64,000 bases of DNA from Parundibacterium terreum (GCF_014636315.1 NZ_BMED01000005.1:62001-126000), one strand, 5' to 3'; positions 38,553-50,119 are shown, counted from the stretch's first letter. Program-made: numbers and translations. Notes: generated by a model not told the origin, from the sequence alone.

Positions 38553-41500
38553 ATGAGTCCGTCACGTCCTTTTATCATGCGCCCGGTGGCGACTTCGCTG
38601 CTGATGGTCGCGATCGTGCTGGCCGGCTTCATGGGTTTCAAATTCATGCCGCTGTCGGCGCTACCGCAAGTGGATTTTCCTACCATACAGGTGCAGACGC
38701 TGTATCCGGGCGGTAGCCCGGAAGTCATGAGCCAGACAGTTACCGCTCCTTTGGAACGGCAATTCGGCCAGATGGCCGGCCTGGCCAGGATGAGCTCCAC
38801 CAGCGCTGCCGGTGTCTCCATCATCACACTGCAATTCAGCCTGGGCCAGACGCTGGATGTGGCTGAGCAGGAAGTGCAAGCCGCGATCAACGCCGGCGGC
38901 TCCTTGCTGCCTGCAGATTTGCCCGCGCCGCCAGTCTATGCCAAGGTCAATCCGGCGGATGCGCCGGTGATGACACTGGCAGTATCGTCCGATACGCTGC
39001 CGCTGACTGAGGTGCAAAATATCGTCAATACCCGCTTGGCGCTGAAGATCAGCCAGGTCAACGGTGTCGGCCTGGTCAGCCTGAGCGGCGGCCAAAGGCC
39101 CGCAGTAAGGATACAGGCGGATACGCGCGCGCTGGCGGCGTATGGCCTGGGGCTGGATACCTTGCGTACTGCGATTACCTCCGCCAATGCCAATAGTGCG
39201 AAGGGCAGTTTTGATGGACCGACGCGCGCCTATACGATTAATTCCAATGATCAATTGCTGGCGGCGAATGAGTACAAGAACCTGATCGTTGCCTACCGCA
39301 ATGGTGCACCGGTACGCATGTCGGATGTGGCACAGGTCGTCGATAGTGCAGAGAACGTGAAGCTGGGCGCCTGGGCAGGATTGACCCCTGCCATCGTTGT
39401 CAATGTGCAGCGCCAGCCTGGCGCCAACGTGATCGCAACGGTAGATGCAATCAAGGCACGCTTGCCGGAGTTGACGGCATCCTTGCCAGCCGGTTTGAAA
39501 GTCGATGTATTGAGTGACCGTACGACAGGTATACGCGCTTCTGTGGAGCACGTGGAAATTGAGTTGCTGCTCGCCGTCGTGCTGGTGGTGCTGGTGATCT
39601 TTGCCTTCTTGCACAGCATACGCGCGACTATTATTGCCAGCCTGGCCGTGCCTATCTCGCTGATCGGTACCTGCGGTGTCATGTATTTGCTCGGCTATAG
39701 CCTGAACAACCTGAGCCTGATGGCGCTGACCATTGCCACCGGTTTTGTCGTCGATGATGCGATCGTCATGATAGAAAATATCGCCCGGTATATAGAAGAG
39801 GGCGAGTCGCCGATGGCTGCGGCGCTCAAAGGCGCGGAGCAGATAGGCTTTACCATCATTTCGCTGACGGTATCGCTGATCGCTGTGCTGATTCCTTTGT
39901 TGTTCATGGGCGATGTGGTCGGCCGCTTGTTCCGCGAATTTGCGATCAGCCTGTCCATCACCATCTTGATTTCCGCCGTCGTGTCCCTGACTCTGGTGCC
40001 TATGATGTCCGGCCGCTGGCTGGAAAAGCATGACCCGCACGGCAAAAAAGACGCTGGCGACGGCAAAGGCTTCGGCGCGAAGCTGCAGCGTTTCTTTGAC
40101 GGCGTGATGGTGAAATACGACCATGCACTAGTATGGGTACTGGAGCATCAACCGTTGACCCTGCTGGTGGCCTTGGCGACGCTGGGGTTGACCGTGCTGC
40201 TGTACATCGTCATTCCCAAGGGCTTGTTTCCTGTGCAGGATACCGGCCAGTTGCAGGCGCGCATAGAAACAGCGCAATCTGTTTCCTACGCCCGCATGGC
40301 GCAATTGCAGCAGGCGGCAGCCAAGGAAATCCTGGATGATCCGGATGTAGAGTCTCTCAGTTCCATAATCGGTGTGGATGCGGCGAATAATACGATGCTG
40401 CATACCGGCAGCATGCTGATCAATCTGAAGCGCAAACGCAGCGACAAGCAGGAAGTCACCATGCAGCGCCTGCGCGACCGGGTCAAGAATGTGGCCGGCG
40501 TCACCATGTATCTGCAGCCCACGCAAGATCTGACCATTGATGCAGAAACCGGGCCTACGCAATATCGCGTGTCATTGACAGGTGCCGATACGGCGACAGT
40601 GACGCAATGGGCGACCAAACTCACCCAGCAATTGCAGAACAATGTAAAGCAGGTCAGGAACGTGGTGTCTGATGCAGGGGCAACCGGTGCGGCGGCCTAT
40701 ATCAATATTGACAGGGATACCGCCTCCCGCTTGTCCATTACCGCGTCTTCGATCGATGATGCCTTGTATAGCGCGTTTGGCCAGCGTATTGTCTCCACGA
40801 TCTTTACCGAGACCAACCAGTATCGCGTGATCCTGGAAGCAAAACCGGATCAGTTGACGACGCCCGCATCCTTGGGTGACCTGCAATTGCGTACCGGCTC
40901 CAACAAGCCGACTCCGCTTTCTGCAATTGCAACAATTACCGAGCGTCCAGCGCCGCTGCAAATTACGCACGTCGCACAATACCCCGCGACCACGATGGGC
41001 TTCGATACGGCTTCCGGCGTCTCGCTGGGAAATGCTGTAGATGCGATCAAGCAGGCTGCTATCGATATACAAATGCCGGCCAGCGTGACGATGACCTTCC
41101 TGGGTGCAGCAGGCGCTTACCAGGCTTCGCTGAACAACCAGTTGTGGCTGATCCTGGCTGCAGTGGTCTGCGTATACATTGTGCTTGGTGTCCTGTATGA
41201 GAGCTATATCCACCCATTGACTATCTTGTCCACCTTGCCGTCTGCCGGTGTGGGAGCCTTGCTGGCGCTGATGATCAGCGGACAGGATCTGGGTGTGATC
41301 GGCATCATAGGCATTATCCTGCTGATCGGCATTGTGAAAAAGAATGCGATCATGATGATTGACTTTGCCATCGATGCGGAGCGCAACGAGAAAAAATCGC
41401 CGCGCGAAGCAATACACCAGGCAGCCTTGCTGCGCTTCCGCCCCATCCTGATGACGACGCTGGCGGCCCTGTTTGCTGCGGTGCCGCTGATGTTCGGCTG

Positions 41501-41744
41501 GGGTGAGGGCGCTGAGTTGCGCCGTCCGCTCGGTCTGGCCATCTTTGGTGGTTTGATCGTGAGCCAGGTGCTGACCTTGTTCACCACGCCGGTGATCTAC
41601 CTTGGCTTTGACAGCCTGGCCCAGCGCTGGTCGCGCTGGACCAATACGGCGCCAGTAGCATCGCAAAAGGCGGCCCTGCTGTCCACGCCCCCGGCTGCGC
41701 CGATTTCTTCCAGCGATGGCTCGAAGGGCAGGGACGCAGAGTGA
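38553..41744 (+). CDS. mdtB: RND efflux pump permease MdtB
   Basis: A 1063-residue HAE1-family proton/drug antiporter, with the MdtB-like N-terminus ([22 protein letters not shown]). Twelve membrane helices in two repeats carry the conserved Asp pair in [14 protein letters not shown] (helix 4), and two large periplasmic loops are present. MdtB and MdtC form a heterotrimer exporting bile-salt-like compounds, novobiocin and similar drugs in enterobacteria. The start has AGAGG 10 bp upstream. The stop overlaps the GTG start of mdtC by 4 bp. Confidence 0.93.
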   Translation: MSPSRPFIMRPVATSLLMVAIVLAGFMGFKFMPLSALPQVDFPTIQVQTLYPGGSPEVMSQTVTAPLERQFGQMAGLARMSSTSAAGVSIITLQFSLGQTLDVAEQEVQAAINAGGSLLPADLPAPPVYAKVNPADAPVMTLAVSSDTLPLTEVQNIVNTRLALKISQVNGVGLVSLSGGQRPAVRIQADTRALAAYGLGLDTLRTAITSANANSAKGSFDGPTRAYTINSNDQLLAANEYKNLIVAYRNGAPVRMSDVAQVVDSAENVKLGAWAGLTPAIVVNVQRQPGANVIATVDAIKARLPELTASLPAGLKVDVLSDRTTGIRASVEHVEIELLLAVVLVVLVIFAFLHSIRATIIASLAVPISLIGTCGVMYLLGYSLNNLSLMALTIATGFVVDDAIVMIENIARYIEEGESPMAAALKGAEQIGFTIISLTVSLIAVLIPLLFMGDVVGRLFREFAISLSITILISAVVSLTLVPMMSGRWLEKHDPHGKKDAGDGKGFGAKLQRFFDGVMVKYDHALVWVLEHQPLTLLVALATLGLTVLLYIVIPKGLFPVQDTGQLQARIETAQSVSYARMAQLQQAAAKEILDDPDVESLSSIIGVDAANNTMLHTGSMLINLKRKRSDKQEVTMQRLRDRVKNVAGVTMYLQPTQDLTIDAETGPTQYRVSLTGADTATVTQWATKLTQQLQNNVKQVRNVVSDAGATGAAAYINIDRDTASRLSITASSIDDALYSAFGQRIVSTIFTETNQYRVILEAKPDQLTTPASLGDLQLRTGSNKPTPLSAIATITERPAPLQITHVAQYPATTMGFDTASGVSLGNAVDAIKQAAIDIQMPASVTMTFLGAAGAYQASLNNQLWLILAAVVCVYIVLGVLYESYIHPLTILSTLPSAGVGALLALMISGQDLGVIGIIGIILLIGIVKKNAIMMIDFAIDAERNEKKSPREAIHQAALLRFRPILMTTLAALFAAVPLMFGWGEGAELRRPLGLAIFGGLIVSQVLTLFTTPVIYLGFDSLAQRWSRWTNTAPVASQKAALLSTPPAAPISSSDGSKGRDAE

Positions 41745-44700
41745 ACCTGTCAGGACCTTTCGTAAGGCGGCCGGTCGGCACGATATTGCTGACCATCGGT
41801 ATTGCACTGGCAGGCATAGGCGGATTTTTCGTGCTGCCGGTGTCGCCGCTGCCGCAGGTGGATTTTCCCGTTGTTTCCGTCAGCGCCAATTTGCCCGGCG
41901 CCAGTCCTGACACGATGGCGACCAGTGTTGCCACGCCTCTGGAGCGGCGCCTGGGCGTGATTGCCGGCGTCAATGAAATGACTTCATCCAGCGGCAATGG
42001 CTCAACCAGGATCAGCCTGCAGTTTGACCTGAACCGCCAGATCGATTCCGCTGCGCGCGAAGTCCAGGCGGCGATCAATGCTTCCAGGGTGGACTTGCCT
42101 GCAACTTTGCGCAGCAATCCTACCTACCGCAAAGCCAATCCTTCCGATGCACCCATCATTATTCTGGCCTTGACGTCAAAGACGCGCTCTCCCGGCCAGA
42201 TCTATGAGGCGGTATCCAATCTGGTGCAGCAAAAGCTGGCACAGGTGCAGGGCGTGGGCGACGTAGAGCTGGGTGGTGGTTCCCTGCCTGCAGTCCGCGT
42301 GGAATTGATTCCCTATGCGTTGAACAGGTACGGCGTCAGTATGGAAGATGTGCGCGCGGCGATACAGTCCAGCGCTGCCAACCGGCCCAAAGGTGCCATA
42401 GAGGGCGAAGGCCGCAGGCTGCAAATCTATTCGCAGGCAACGGCAACGACTGGTGGTCGTAGCGCCGCAGACTACCGCGGCCTTGTCGTAGCCTGGCGCA
42501 ATGGTGCAGCAATACGGCTGGAAGACGTAGCGAAAGTCATCGACGGTGTGGAAGATACGCATACCCTCGGCCTGTTCAATGGCGAACCGGCGGTGATCGT
42601 GCTGATCACCCGTCAGCCCGGTGCCAATGTGATCGAGACCGTGGATGGCGTGCGTGCCTTGCTGCCTAGCCTGCGCGCGCAATTGCCGCAGGATATAGAA
42701 ATGCAGGTCGCGTCGGATAGCACCAACTCCATCCGCGCGTCGCTGAAGGAAATCGAGATCACACTGGTCATTTCCATCATTCTGGTGGTGGTGGTCGTCA
42801 GCGCTTTCCTGCGCAGTGCCCGCGCTACGGTGATCCCCGCAGTTGCCACTATCGTTTCGTTGCTGGGCACCTTTGGCGTCATGTACTTGCTGGGCTTCAG
42901 CCTGAATAATCTTAGCCTGATGGCGCTTACGGTGGCGACCGGCTTTGTCGTCGATGATGCCATTGTGGTGCTGGAAAATACGAGTCGCCATATAGAACAG
43001 GGCATGGACCGCATGCAGGCAGCCTTGCTGGGTGCGCGTGAGGTCGGCTTTACCGTGTTGTCGATCAGCCTGTCACTGGTGGCGGTATTTATTCCTCTGC
43101 TGTTCATGGGTGGACAGGTAGGGCGTTTGTTCCGCGAGTTTGCAGTGACCTTGTCCGTGGCTGTATTGATTTCCCTATTGATCTCATTGACCACGACGCC
43201 GATGATGTGCGCCTGGTTCCTGAAGTCTGGAGCAGACAGCCATGGCAAACCGCCAGGCAGGATAGCCCGCTGGTTTGAGGCTGGTTTCCAGCGCATGCAT
43301 AATGGCTACCACACCAGCCTGGATTGGGCGCTGGATCACAACTGGCTGATCATGCTGATACTGGCAGCCGTGGTAGGCATGAATATTTATTTGTTTGCTG
43401 CTGCGCCGAAAGGATTTTTTCCGCAGCAGGATACCGGCCAGCTGAACGGCGGCATGCGCGCGGACCAGAGTATTTCCTTCCAGGCGATGCAGGGCAAGCT
43501 GCGGCAATTGGTGGATGTGATCAAGAAGGATCCGGCGGTGGATACGGTAGTCGGCTTCACTGGCGGTAGCCGGGCCGGTGGCGGCTTCATGTTCATCAAC
43601 CTGAAGCCGGTATCGCAGCGCAAGGATGGGGGGCAGGCTGTTATTGCGCGCTTGCGTCCGCAACTGGCGAAGATCACCGGCGTCAGCCTGTTCCTCAATC
43701 CTGTACAGGATTTGCGCATGGGCGGCAGGTCGAGCAATTCCACTTACCAGTACACGCTGAAGAGCGACAATATCGCCGACTTGCGCAAATGGTCGGCCAG
43801 GCTGGCTGACTCGATGAAGGCCCAGCCTGCATTGACCGACGTCGATACCGACCAGCAGGAAAACGGCGTAGAGACTTTTGTGACTGTGGACAAGGAGAGT
43901 GCAGCAAAGCTGGGTCTGACTTCCAAGGATGTCGACAATGCCTTGTATGACGGTTTCGGCCAGCGCCAGGTGGCTACCTTGTACGACGAGCTGAACCAGT
44001 ACCACGTCATCATGGAAGTTGACCCAAGCATGACCCGTAGCCCGGAATCCTTGAAGGACGTGTACGTGCCTTCCAAGGGCACAGGTACGACAAGCACTGC
44101 GGCCAGTACGACGACCACAGCAGTGGCTACGACTGCGACCACGACGTCCGCCACGTCCACAAGCACCACGGCAACCGGCACGACGACTACCACCACTCCC
44201 TCCGTCAACCCTGCCTTGCGTGACCAGGCTACCGGTTCTGCGCTCAGCACTGCAGCGACGACGATGGTGCCTTTGTCCGCTTTCGCCAAGTTTGCCGAGA
44301 GCTCCACTGCGACTTCGGTGAACCATCAGGATGCCGAGCTTGCAACCACGGTCTCGTTCAACCTGGCGGATGGATACAAGCTGAGCGATGGTCAGGATGC
44401 AGTCAAGCAGGCTGAGGCGGATATCGGTATGCCGATCAATGTGCGTGGCAGCTTCCAGGGTACGGCGCGCAGCGCGCAGGAATCGCAGAACCAGCAGCCG
44501 CTGCTGATTCTGGCTGCACTGGTCGTGATCTATATCGTGCTGGGGGTCTTGTATGAGAGTCTGGTGCATCCGATCACCGTGTTGTCTACCTTGCCGTCGG
44601 CGGGTGTTGGCGCGGTCTTGGCTTTGCTGATGTTCAAGATGGAATTTTCCATCATTGCGCTGATCGGCGTATTCCTGCTGATCGGCATTGTGAAGAAAAA

Positions 44701-45055
44701 CGCCATCCTGATTATCGACTTTGCGCTGGAAGCGGAGCGCTCGCGCGGACTGACGGCGGTAGAGGCGGTGCGCGAAGCTTGCCTGCTGCGCTTCCGTCCC
44801 ATCCTGATGACGACGCTGGCAGCAATATTGGGTGCCTTGCCGCTGGCCATAGGTTTCGGTGAAGGATCGGAACTGAGGCAACCGCTGGGCATTGCCATTA
44901 TCGGTGGACTGATCGCCAGCCAGTTACTGACCTTGCTGACCACGCCCGTTGTGTATGTCCTGATGGATAAATTGCGTCGGCGTGGCGCTTCAGAGCAGCA
45001 TTTGAGCCGGGTAGCGAGTGATCTCGCGCCTGAGCAGCAGCCTACATTAACATGA
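41741..45055 (+). CDS. mdtC: RND efflux pump permease MdtC, with Thr-rich insertion
   Basis: A 1104-residue HAE1-family pump subunit starting at GTG 41741, overlapping mdtB by 4 bp (GTGA). The helix 4 motif [14 protein letters not shown] is present. The second periplasmic loop carries an unusual segment of about 60 residues (near 781-840), mostly Thr with Ala/Ser/Gly, between DVYVPSKG and VPLSAFAKF; those two segments are contiguous or nearly so in ordinary MdtC proteins of about 1025-1040 residues. The reading frame is intact through it. The stop overlaps the next start by 4 bp. Confidence 0.92.
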   Translation: MNLSGPFVRRPVGTILLTIGIALAGIGGFFVLPVSPLPQVDFPVVSVSANLPGASPDTMATSVATPLERRLGVIAGVNEMTSSSGNGSTRISLQFDLNRQIDSAAREVQAAINASRVDLPATLRSNPTYRKANPSDAPIIILALTSKTRSPGQIYEAVSNLVQQKLAQVQGVGDVELGGGSLPAVRVELIPYALNRYGVSMEDVRAAIQSSAANRPKGAIEGEGRRLQIYSQATATTGGRSAADYRGLVVAWRNGAAIRLEDVAKVIDGVEDTHTLGLFNGEPAVIVLITRQPGANVIETVDGVRALLPSLRAQLPQDIEMQVASDSTNSIRASLKEIEITLVISIILVVVVVSAFLRSARATVIPAVATIVSLLGTFGVMYLLGFSLNNLSLMALTVATGFVVDDAIVVLENTSRHIEQGMDRMQAALLGAREVGFTVLSISLSLVAVFIPLLFMGGQVGRLFREFAVTLSVAVLISLLISLTTTPMMCAWFLKSGADSHGKPPGRIARWFEAGFQRMHNGYHTSLDWALDHNWLIMLILAAVVGMNIYLFAAAPKGFFPQQDTGQLNGGMRADQSISFQAMQGKLRQLVDVIKKDPAVDTVVGFTGGSRAGGGFMFINLKPVSQRKDGGQAVIARLRPQLAKITGVSLFLNPVQDLRMGGRSSNSTYQYTLKSDNIADLRKWSARLADSMKAQPALTDVDTDQQENGVETFVTVDKESAAKLGLTSKDVDNALYDGFGQRQVATLYDELNQYHVIMEVDPSMTRSPESLKDVYVPSKGTGTTSTAASTTTTAVATTATTTSATSTSTTATGTTTTTTPSVNPALRDQATGSALSTAATTMVPLSAFAKFAESSTATSVNHQDAELATTVSFNLADGYKLSDGQDAVKQAEADIGMPINVRGSFQGTARSAQESQNQQPLLILAALVVIYIVLGVLYESLVHPITVLSTLPSAGVGAVLALLMFKMEFSIIALIGVFLLIGIVKKNAILIIDFALEAERSRGLTAVEAVREACLLRFRPILMTTLAAILGALPLAIGFGEGSELRQPLGIAIIGGLIASQLLTLLTTPVVYVLMDKLRRRGASEQHLSRVASDLAPEQQPTLT

Positions 45056-46539
45056 GTCCTATCATGCATAAAACAAAAACATCCTTATCTTTGGGTCATC
45101 TGGCTCAGCTGCCGCGTGCCGGCAATGCACTCTTGCTGGCCGCCGTTGCGTTGATGCTTAGTGCATGCGCGGTAGGGCCCGACTATAAACGTCCCGAAGC
45201 CGCAGTGCCTGGCGCTTACAAGGAGAACCAGGATTGGGTTCAGGCAGCACCGGCGGATGCATTGGATCGTGGAGCATGGTGGACAATGTTCAATGATCCC
45301 GTGCTGAATGAACTTGAAGCTGCCGTCGAGGTATCCAACCAGAATGTTGCTGCTGCTGTTGCTGCTTATGAACAGGCGCGCGCCATCGTACGCGAGCAAA
45401 GGGCATCATTGTTCCCCATAATCAGCCTGGATGGCAGCGGCACGCGCTCCGGCAGCGGCGGTGGCGGCGTTACTACCAGCAACGGCAGCACGGTGAGTAC
45501 AGGTTCCCGCACCAGCAATAACTACCAAGCAAGCATAGGCGGCACCTGGGAACCCGATGTCTGGGGCAGCCTGGGCCGCAGCGTCAACGGGGCCAACGCT
45601 ACTTCACAAGCCAGCGCGGCGGATCTGGCCTCGGCAAAACTGTCGGCGCAGGGCGAGCTGGCCACCAACTACATATCCCTGCGCCAGACAGACGCGCAGA
45701 AAACCTTGCTGGCCGACACGATCGTCGGTTATCAGCGTTCGTTGCAAATTACTCAGAACCGCTATAACGCAGGCGTGGCGACCAAGAGCGATGTATTGCA
45801 GGCACAGACTCAGCTTGCCAATACCCAGGCAGACGAGGTAGGGCTGGCGAGGACTCGCGCACAACTGGAGCACGCAATAGCGGTGCTGATCGGCAAGGCG
45901 CCCGGAGATTTTACGCTGGCAGCGGCTGAGTGGAAGGCGACGATTCCTGAAGTGCCGGTCGGCATTCCTTCCGTCTTGCTACAAAGGCGCCCTGACATCG
46001 CCGCAGCGGAACGCAGGGTAGCGGCTGCCAATGAGCAGATTGGAGTTGCGCAGTCAGCGTTTTATCCTAGCTTTAAATTAAATGCTTCGTACGGCTATGG
46101 CGCCAGCAAGGTGTCCGACCTCTTCAATACCTCGGCCAATGTGTGGTCGTTGGGATTGTCCGCAGCGCAGACTTTGTTTGATGCAGGTGCGACACGCGCC
46201 AGGGTTGACGCGGCAAAGGCTGCCTATCAGCAAACAGTGGCCAACTATCGCCAGACTGTGTTGACAGCGTTCCAGGGTGTGGAAGATCAGTTGGCGGCGA
46301 CGCGCGTACTGGCTCAGCAGCAAGAGTTGCGCCGCCAGGCATCTGCTGCCGCGGATCAGGTGGAACAGCAGGCATTGAACCGGTATCGCCAGGGGCAAAT
46401 CAGCTATACCGATGTGGTAACGGCACAAGCGACTGCGCTGAGCGCCCGTAGCGCGCTGGTGCAAAGCCAAGCCGACAGGCAAACTACGGCGATCAGTCTG
46501 ATACAGGCATTGGGAGGCGGGTGGCACGTCGAGCCCTGA
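45052..46539 (+). CDS. outer membrane efflux channel lipoprotein, NodT family
   Basis: A 495-residue TolC-superfamily channel. The lipobox LSAC is followed by AVGPDYKRPE, the signature of the NodT/OprM family of acylated channels. The two OEP repeats (about 85-275 and 295-485) each have long helices; LLQRRPDIAAAERRVAAANEQIG is the classic repeat-2 start. It completes the MdtABC tripartite pump. The ATG overlaps mdtC by 4 bp, so all four genes are likely co-translated. There are 50 bp to the convergent minus-strand gene, with only a weak imperfect dyad (46551-46578). Confidence 0.93.
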   Translation: MSPIMHKTKTSLSLGHLAQLPRAGNALLLAAVALMLSACAVGPDYKRPEAAVPGAYKENQDWVQAAPADALDRGAWWTMFNDPVLNELEAAVEVSNQNVAAAVAAYEQARAIVREQRASLFPIISLDGSGTRSGSGGGGVTTSNGSTVSTGSRTSNNYQASIGGTWEPDVWGSLGRSVNGANATSQASAADLASAKLSAQGELATNYISLRQTDAQKTLLADTIVGYQRSLQITQNRYNAGVATKSDVLQAQTQLANTQADEVGLARTRAQLEHAIAVLIGKAPGDFTLAAAEWKATIPEVPVGIPSVLLQRRPDIAAAERRVAAANEQIGVAQSAFYPSFKLNASYGYGASKVSDLFNTSANVWSLGLSAAQTLFDAGATRARVDAAKAAYQQTVANYRQTVLTAFQGVEDQLAATRVLAQQQELRRQASAAADQVEQQALNRYRQGQISYTDVVTAQATALSARSALVQSQADRQTTAISLIQALGGGWHVEP

Positions 46540-46589
46540 ATGGGGGCGAATTAGCCCGGAATTGTAATGCCCGGCTAAAAACTTGAGCC

Positions 46590-47339
46590 TTAATGTCTCA
46601 GTGAGCCATTCACGACGTCGTTGAGTGTGCCCAGCGTATTGATACCTTTAATCAGGTTCAGGCTATTTGAGGTTGCGTTGATAATGGTCGTGCTTTTGAT
46701 GTTTTGATTGTTCAGGGTGTTCTGGATCACACTGCCCGGCAAGCCGCCTCCGCCGGAAGTCAGCTGGAATGTGTTGTTGGGGCCGTTTTGCACCAAGCCC
46801 ATGGATGCTGCCTGCGCGCTGAGTGTCTTCAACTGGTCGGTAGTGATTTTTCCCATGTCGGAGACATTGAAAGAGGTAGTCGTGACCAGTTGCCCGTTGA
46901 TGTACACGGCGCGTTCTATACCAAAGGTCATGATCAGGCCGCCGGCATCAAAGCCGCCGCGCGATTCGTCCAGGCGTTCCTCGCCTACGGCTGCCCACTT
47001 CTGGTCAAACAAGGAAACAACGCGCGGCTGATTAGGTATTTTTTGTCCGGGCTTGGGCAGGAACGCGATGAAGTTGAACCCGAAAGCGGCATCCCGCAAT
47101 ACAATGCGGGTGGGTTCATAGACAGCTTCCGATTTGCCGCTGCCGTCAAAGTCCGCATCTTGCAGCCTGGCTACAACGTCGGCGGCATCGAAAGCTTTGC
47201 CGCCGTCGGGTGTGGAATCATCCCATGCCCAGGCTGATGCAGAGCACATCAGGGACACTCCGGCTGCAATAACAGCACCTGCCCTCAGCCAGCGCCTTGA
47301 AGGCGCCTTGGTATTCAGAGACTGACGGCGGATGTCCAT
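46590..47339 (-). CDS. secreted protein of unknown function, last gene of the Gly-rich protein operon
   Basis: A 249-residue exported protein. The signal peptide runs to about residue 38 (RAGAVIAAGVSLMCSASAWA). A middle part describes a folded domain (ADFDGSGKSEAVYEPTRIVL, FNFIAFLPKPGQ), then a Gly-rich patch, then an Asn-rich C-terminus (VIQNTLNNQNIKSTTIINAT) reminiscent of strand-turn-strand amyloid or chaperone segments. I recognise no named family. Its ATG directly abuts the C39 peptidase stop (TGAATG), so the two are translationally coupled. A FapE- or FapA-like assembly role is possible but unproven. Confidence 0.7.
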   Translation of the reverse strand: MDIRRQSLNTKAPSRRWLRAGAVIAAGVSLMCSASAWAWDDSTPDGGKAFDAADVVARLQDADFDGSGKSEAVYEPTRIVLRDAAFGFNFIAFLPKPGQKIPNQPRVVSLFDQKWAAVGEERLDESRGGFDAGGLIMTFGIERAVYINGQLVTTTSFNVSDMGKITTDQLKTLSAQAASMGLVQNGPNNTFQLTSGGGGLPGSVIQNTLNNQNIKSTTIINATSNSLNLIKGINTLGTLNDVVNGSLRH

Positions 47340-48023
47340 TCAAAAATCTCCAGGACCAAATTTAGGTAGAGCAACATTGCGGAACTGATCTCCGATGGAG
47401 CCTACGATAGGGGCAGGCGGTGCGCTTCTCCAGTCTACAGCCTCATTGAATTTTGCCATGTTTGTCTTATTGTGAATCACGAACAGCAACCGGCTGTTCC
47501 ACATTGCATCAAATGTACTGCGCGGAATCGACCTCGTGCCCCTAGCCGGATCGCCTATCAGTACGCGGTCATCCTTGAGACCTTTGATCACAACGAAATG
47601 GTTGTAGCCCCTATCCTTGATCAGCACGATCGCAGGGATCTTTGCTTCCTTCAAGGTATCCAGCGGCTGTTCAAAGCCATCTGCCTGGAAGCCATGTCTT
47701 TCCAGGAAGAGTTTCATATCCAGTAAGGAAAATCCTTCTTTCCTGATTTTTTGCTGCTCGCCATTGGCGTACATTTCCTCAAAGACGACCTGTTCGGTTA
47801 CCTGAAAGCCGTACTGATGCGATAGCAGGGTGGCGATAGCCGCAGAGCCGCAGCTAAAGTCTGTTTGCTGGATGATCGTTGTTTTGTTCCTGACTTCCTT
47901 CATGCTGGAGACGGGAACGGCATAGGAACCACCGATACCCGCAATCTCAACTGCGCGTGACAGCAGGGCGGGCAGCAATAGCGTGGCTGCTAAAACAACG
48001 GTAGAAAGTGATTTCATCATCAT
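47340..48023 (-). CDS. periplasmic C39-family cysteine peptidase (FapD-like)
   Basis: A 227-residue exported peptidase from ATG 48023 (MMMKSLSTVVLAATLLLPALL signal region; two further Mets follow, and the frame stays open to 48071). The papain-like C39 active site is complete: oxyanion Gln and nucleophile Cys in QQTDFSCGSAAIATLL, His in RGYNHFVVIKGL, Asp in IGDPARG. Unlike bacteriocin exporters it lacks ABC and membrane domains. Free-standing periplasmic C39 proteases next to repeat-rich secreted proteins are known from the Pseudomonas fap operon (FapD), where the enzyme is needed for subunit export. Its likely substrates are the neighbouring Gly-rich proteins or the outer-membrane protein. 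Confidence 0.85.
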   Translation of the reverse strand: MMMKSLSTVVLAATLLLPALLSRAVEIAGIGGSYAVPVSSMKEVRNKTTIIQQTDFSCGSAAIATLLSHQYGFQVTEQVVFEEMYANGEQQKIRKEGFSLLDMKLFLERHGFQADGFEQPLDTLKEAKIPAIVLIKDRGYNHFVVIKGLKDDRVLIGDPARGTRSIPRSTFDAMWNSRLLFVIHNKTNMAKFNEAVDWRSAPPAPIVGSIGDQFRNVALPKFGPGDF

Positions 48024-48050
48024 TTTTACTTGCAGATCTAAAATGCCATG

Positions 48051-48080
48051 CGCGATGGAATGCTTGCACACTCCATCGCG
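48051..48080 (-). terminator. hairpin between the Gly-rich gene and the C39 peptidase gene
   Basis: CGCGATGGA (48051-48059) and TCCATCGCG (48072-48080), a perfect 9-bp stem. On the minus strand CATGGCATTTTAG follows. It probably attenuates transcription between the structural and processing genes. Confidence 0.55.
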
Positions 48081-48124
48081 GTTGCAGGGCCAATCCAGAT
48101 AGACCGGCCCGGTACGTTAAGCCT

Positions 48125-49960
48125 TTACCTGCTCAAGGCAGTGGTTGCCGTTGGCACGGAACCCAGGCTCATGTTGGACTGCACATTGACATTTTGCTGC
48201 ACCAGGCTGGAGATGCCGCTTTGCTGTGCCGCTACCATGATGCCGGCAGCAGATTGCGCTGCGCTGTTCATCGTATTCGACATATTAAAGCTGCCAGCGT
48301 CAACGCTATTGCTGCCGCCTGCTCCACCAGAGCCACCAGTGCCCGAGCCGCCATTGCCTACAGCGCCGGTGTTGTTGCCGCCAGCTCCGCCTGCGCCGCC
48401 GTTGCCGTCACCGCCAACACCTGATCCCGACGTTGCAGATGAGGTACCTGCTGCACCGCTGACAGAGCCGGTTGCACCTGCGCCGCCGTTACCGCCTGCA
48501 CCGCTGCTGGCACTGCCGTTGTTGGCACTACCGGTAGTAGCTGTACCGCCGGCCGCACCCGCACCCGCATTGTTTTGCGCGTTGCCGCTGCTGCCACCGT
48601 TACCGCCGGTTGCGCCGGTTGCACCGTTGCCGCCTGTGCTATTGCCGCTGGCGCCGACCGCACCAGCGCCGCCTTCACCGCTGGATGCTGCCGCCCCCGA
48701 GCCGCCAGTGCCGCCTGCTGCTGCACCTGCGCCACCACCTGCTGCCGCGCCTGCGCCGCCACCGCCACTGGTTGCACTCGCACCTGCGGCACCATTGCCT
48801 GCGGTATTGCTTGCTGCTGCGCCTGCGCCGCCTTCAGCACCTGCTGCACCTGCCGCACCTGAACCGCCTGCGCCGGAGCTGCCTGCGCCGCCGGTGCCGC
48901 TATTGGGGCCGGAAGTTGCGCCACCACCAGTACTGCCGCCGCCAGTGGTAGTGTTGATGCTGGCGTCACCGCCGGCTCCACCCGAAGCAACTGCTAGTGC
49001 CGCTACTGCACTTGTTGTTGTGATGGGGGGCGTTCCTGAGCCTGTTCCGCCTCTGGCGTTGCCTGAAGTTGCCATGGCGCCGCCGCCAGTGCTGCCGCCG
49101 CCGGTTGCGCCATTGTTGGCAGTGGAGCCGCCGCCATAGGCCCTGCCGCTGCTGCCGCCATCACCACCCGAGCCGCCGCTGCCGCCCGAACCACCTTTAC
49201 CGCCGGTTGCATCGCCATTGCTGCCGCCGGAACCGCCATAGCCGCCCGATGCGGAGCCGGTGCTGCCACCGTCGCCACCATAAGAGCTACCGCCCGATCC
49301 GCCCCTGGAGCCGCCACCGTAACCGCCTGATCCGCCATAGGTAGAGCCGCTATTGCCGCCGTTGCCACCTGCGCCGCCGGTTGCCGAGCCGCCATCACCG
49401 CCTGCACCTCCATAGCCGCCGCTGCCACCGGAACCGCCTTTGCCACTGTAGGCTCCATACGCGCCGCCGCCATTGCCGCCATTTGCGCCTTTGGCTTCGC
49501 CGGTACTGGCGTCGCCTACGCTGGCAGAGCCGCCTCTGGCACCGTCACCGCCGCCGCCGGCCCTGACCGAGCCGCTATCGCCGCCGGTAGAGATTGCTTT
49601 GCCGCCGTTGCCGTCGCCGCCATAGCCGGTGGCGCCATAGCCGCCATTGCCGTTGGCCGTGCCGCCTATGCCTTTACCGCCTATACCTTTGGCACCCGCA
49701 GCACCATTGGCATTACCCGAATTGGTCGGGTTGTTGCCCACGTCGCGCACCCGGTTGCCGCTGACTTCACCGCTCAGGGTGCTCATCGCGCTGGCTTTTG
49801 CCGAATTGAAGGTGTTGCTGAAGTTGCCGCCGGAACTGTTATTGGTCGCAGCGCTACGTGCTGCTTCCGCTGTGGCGTCGCCGCTCGTTGTTTGTGCAAG
49901 AGCCGGAACACTCAGGCTGAATGCTGCTGCAACGGCGGAAGCCAGTAAGGTCTTATTCAT
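48125..49960 (-). CDS. secreted Gly-rich repeat protein, Tyr-containing paralogue
   Basis: A 611-residue exported protein. It has a signal peptide MNKTLLASAVAAAFSLSVPALA, a short conserved N-domain (GNRVRDVGNNPTNSGNANG), then about 430 residues of Gly-Gly-X repeats, first with Tyr, Asp, Ser and Lys (GGYG, GAYG), later with Ala and Thr. It has no Cys and almost no large hydrophobics until a conserved C-terminal segment (SAAGIMVAAQQSGISSLVQQ then NVQSNMSLG). The composition resembles PE_PGRS and polyglycine-II proteins; the C-terminal Gln/Asn segment resembles amyloid subunits. A strong AAGGAGAGG ribosome site precedes the ATG. It is probably the major surface or fibre component. The antisense frame is also open only because of the repeat composition. 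Confidence 0.85.
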   Translation of the reverse strand: MNKTLLASAVAAAFSLSVPALAQTTSGDATAEAARSAATNNSSGGNFSNTFNSAKASAMSTLSGEVSGNRVRDVGNNPTNSGNANGAAGAKGIGGKGIGGTANGNGGYGATGYGGDGNGGKAISTGGDSGSVRAGGGGDGARGGSASVGDASTGEAKGANGGNGGGAYGAYSGKGGSGGSGGYGGAGGDGGSATGGAGGNGGNSGSTYGGSGGYGGGSRGGSGGSSYGGDGGSTGSASGGYGGSGGSNGDATGGKGGSGGSGGSGGDGGSSGRAYGGGSTANNGATGGGSTGGGAMATSGNARGGTGSGTPPITTTSAVAALAVASGGAGGDASINTTTGGGSTGGGATSGPNSGTGGAGSSGAGGSGAAGAAGAEGGAGAAASNTAGNGAAGASATSGGGGAGAAAGGGAGAAAGGTGGSGAAASSGEGGAGAVGASGNSTGGNGATGATGGNGGSSGNAQNNAGAGAAGGTATTGSANNGSASSGAGGNGGAGATGSVSGAAGTSSATSGSGVGGDGNGGAGGAGGNNTGAVGNGGSGTGGSGGAGGSNSVDAGSFNMSNTMNSAAQSAAGIMVAAQQSGISSLVQQNVNVQSNMSLGSVPTATTALSR

Positions 49961-50073
49961 AACCTCTCCTTGATAATCATGTAGGTGAAGCTGGTCGGGC
50001 AGACTGCCGGTTTCGCTTCATTGTTTTGTTTCAATTTTCCCAAATGCTCGTAATATCTACTGAAAAAGCGCTC

Positions 50074-50119
50074 CTGATACCCGCTATACAAATGCAAGCA
50101 CTTGCAAAGCGGGCATCAG
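50074..50119 (-). terminator. long hairpin between the small secreted protein and Gly-rich gene 1
   Basis: CTGAT-a-CCCGCT (50074-50085) pairs with AGCGGG-c-ATCAG (50108-50119), and inner TGCAAG/CTTGCA (50093-50098, 50101-50106) also pairs. On the minus strand GAGCGCTTTTT follows. It looks like an attenuator or partial terminator. Confidence 0.6.

Noticed and set aside
48048..49139. Long Pro/Ala-rich open frame on the plus strand opposite Gly-rich gene 1, and similar frames at 51124-51639 and 51718-52095
   Set aside because: They are complements of GGC/GCC-type repeats, lack signal peptides and ribosome sites, and the minus-strand genes have both.
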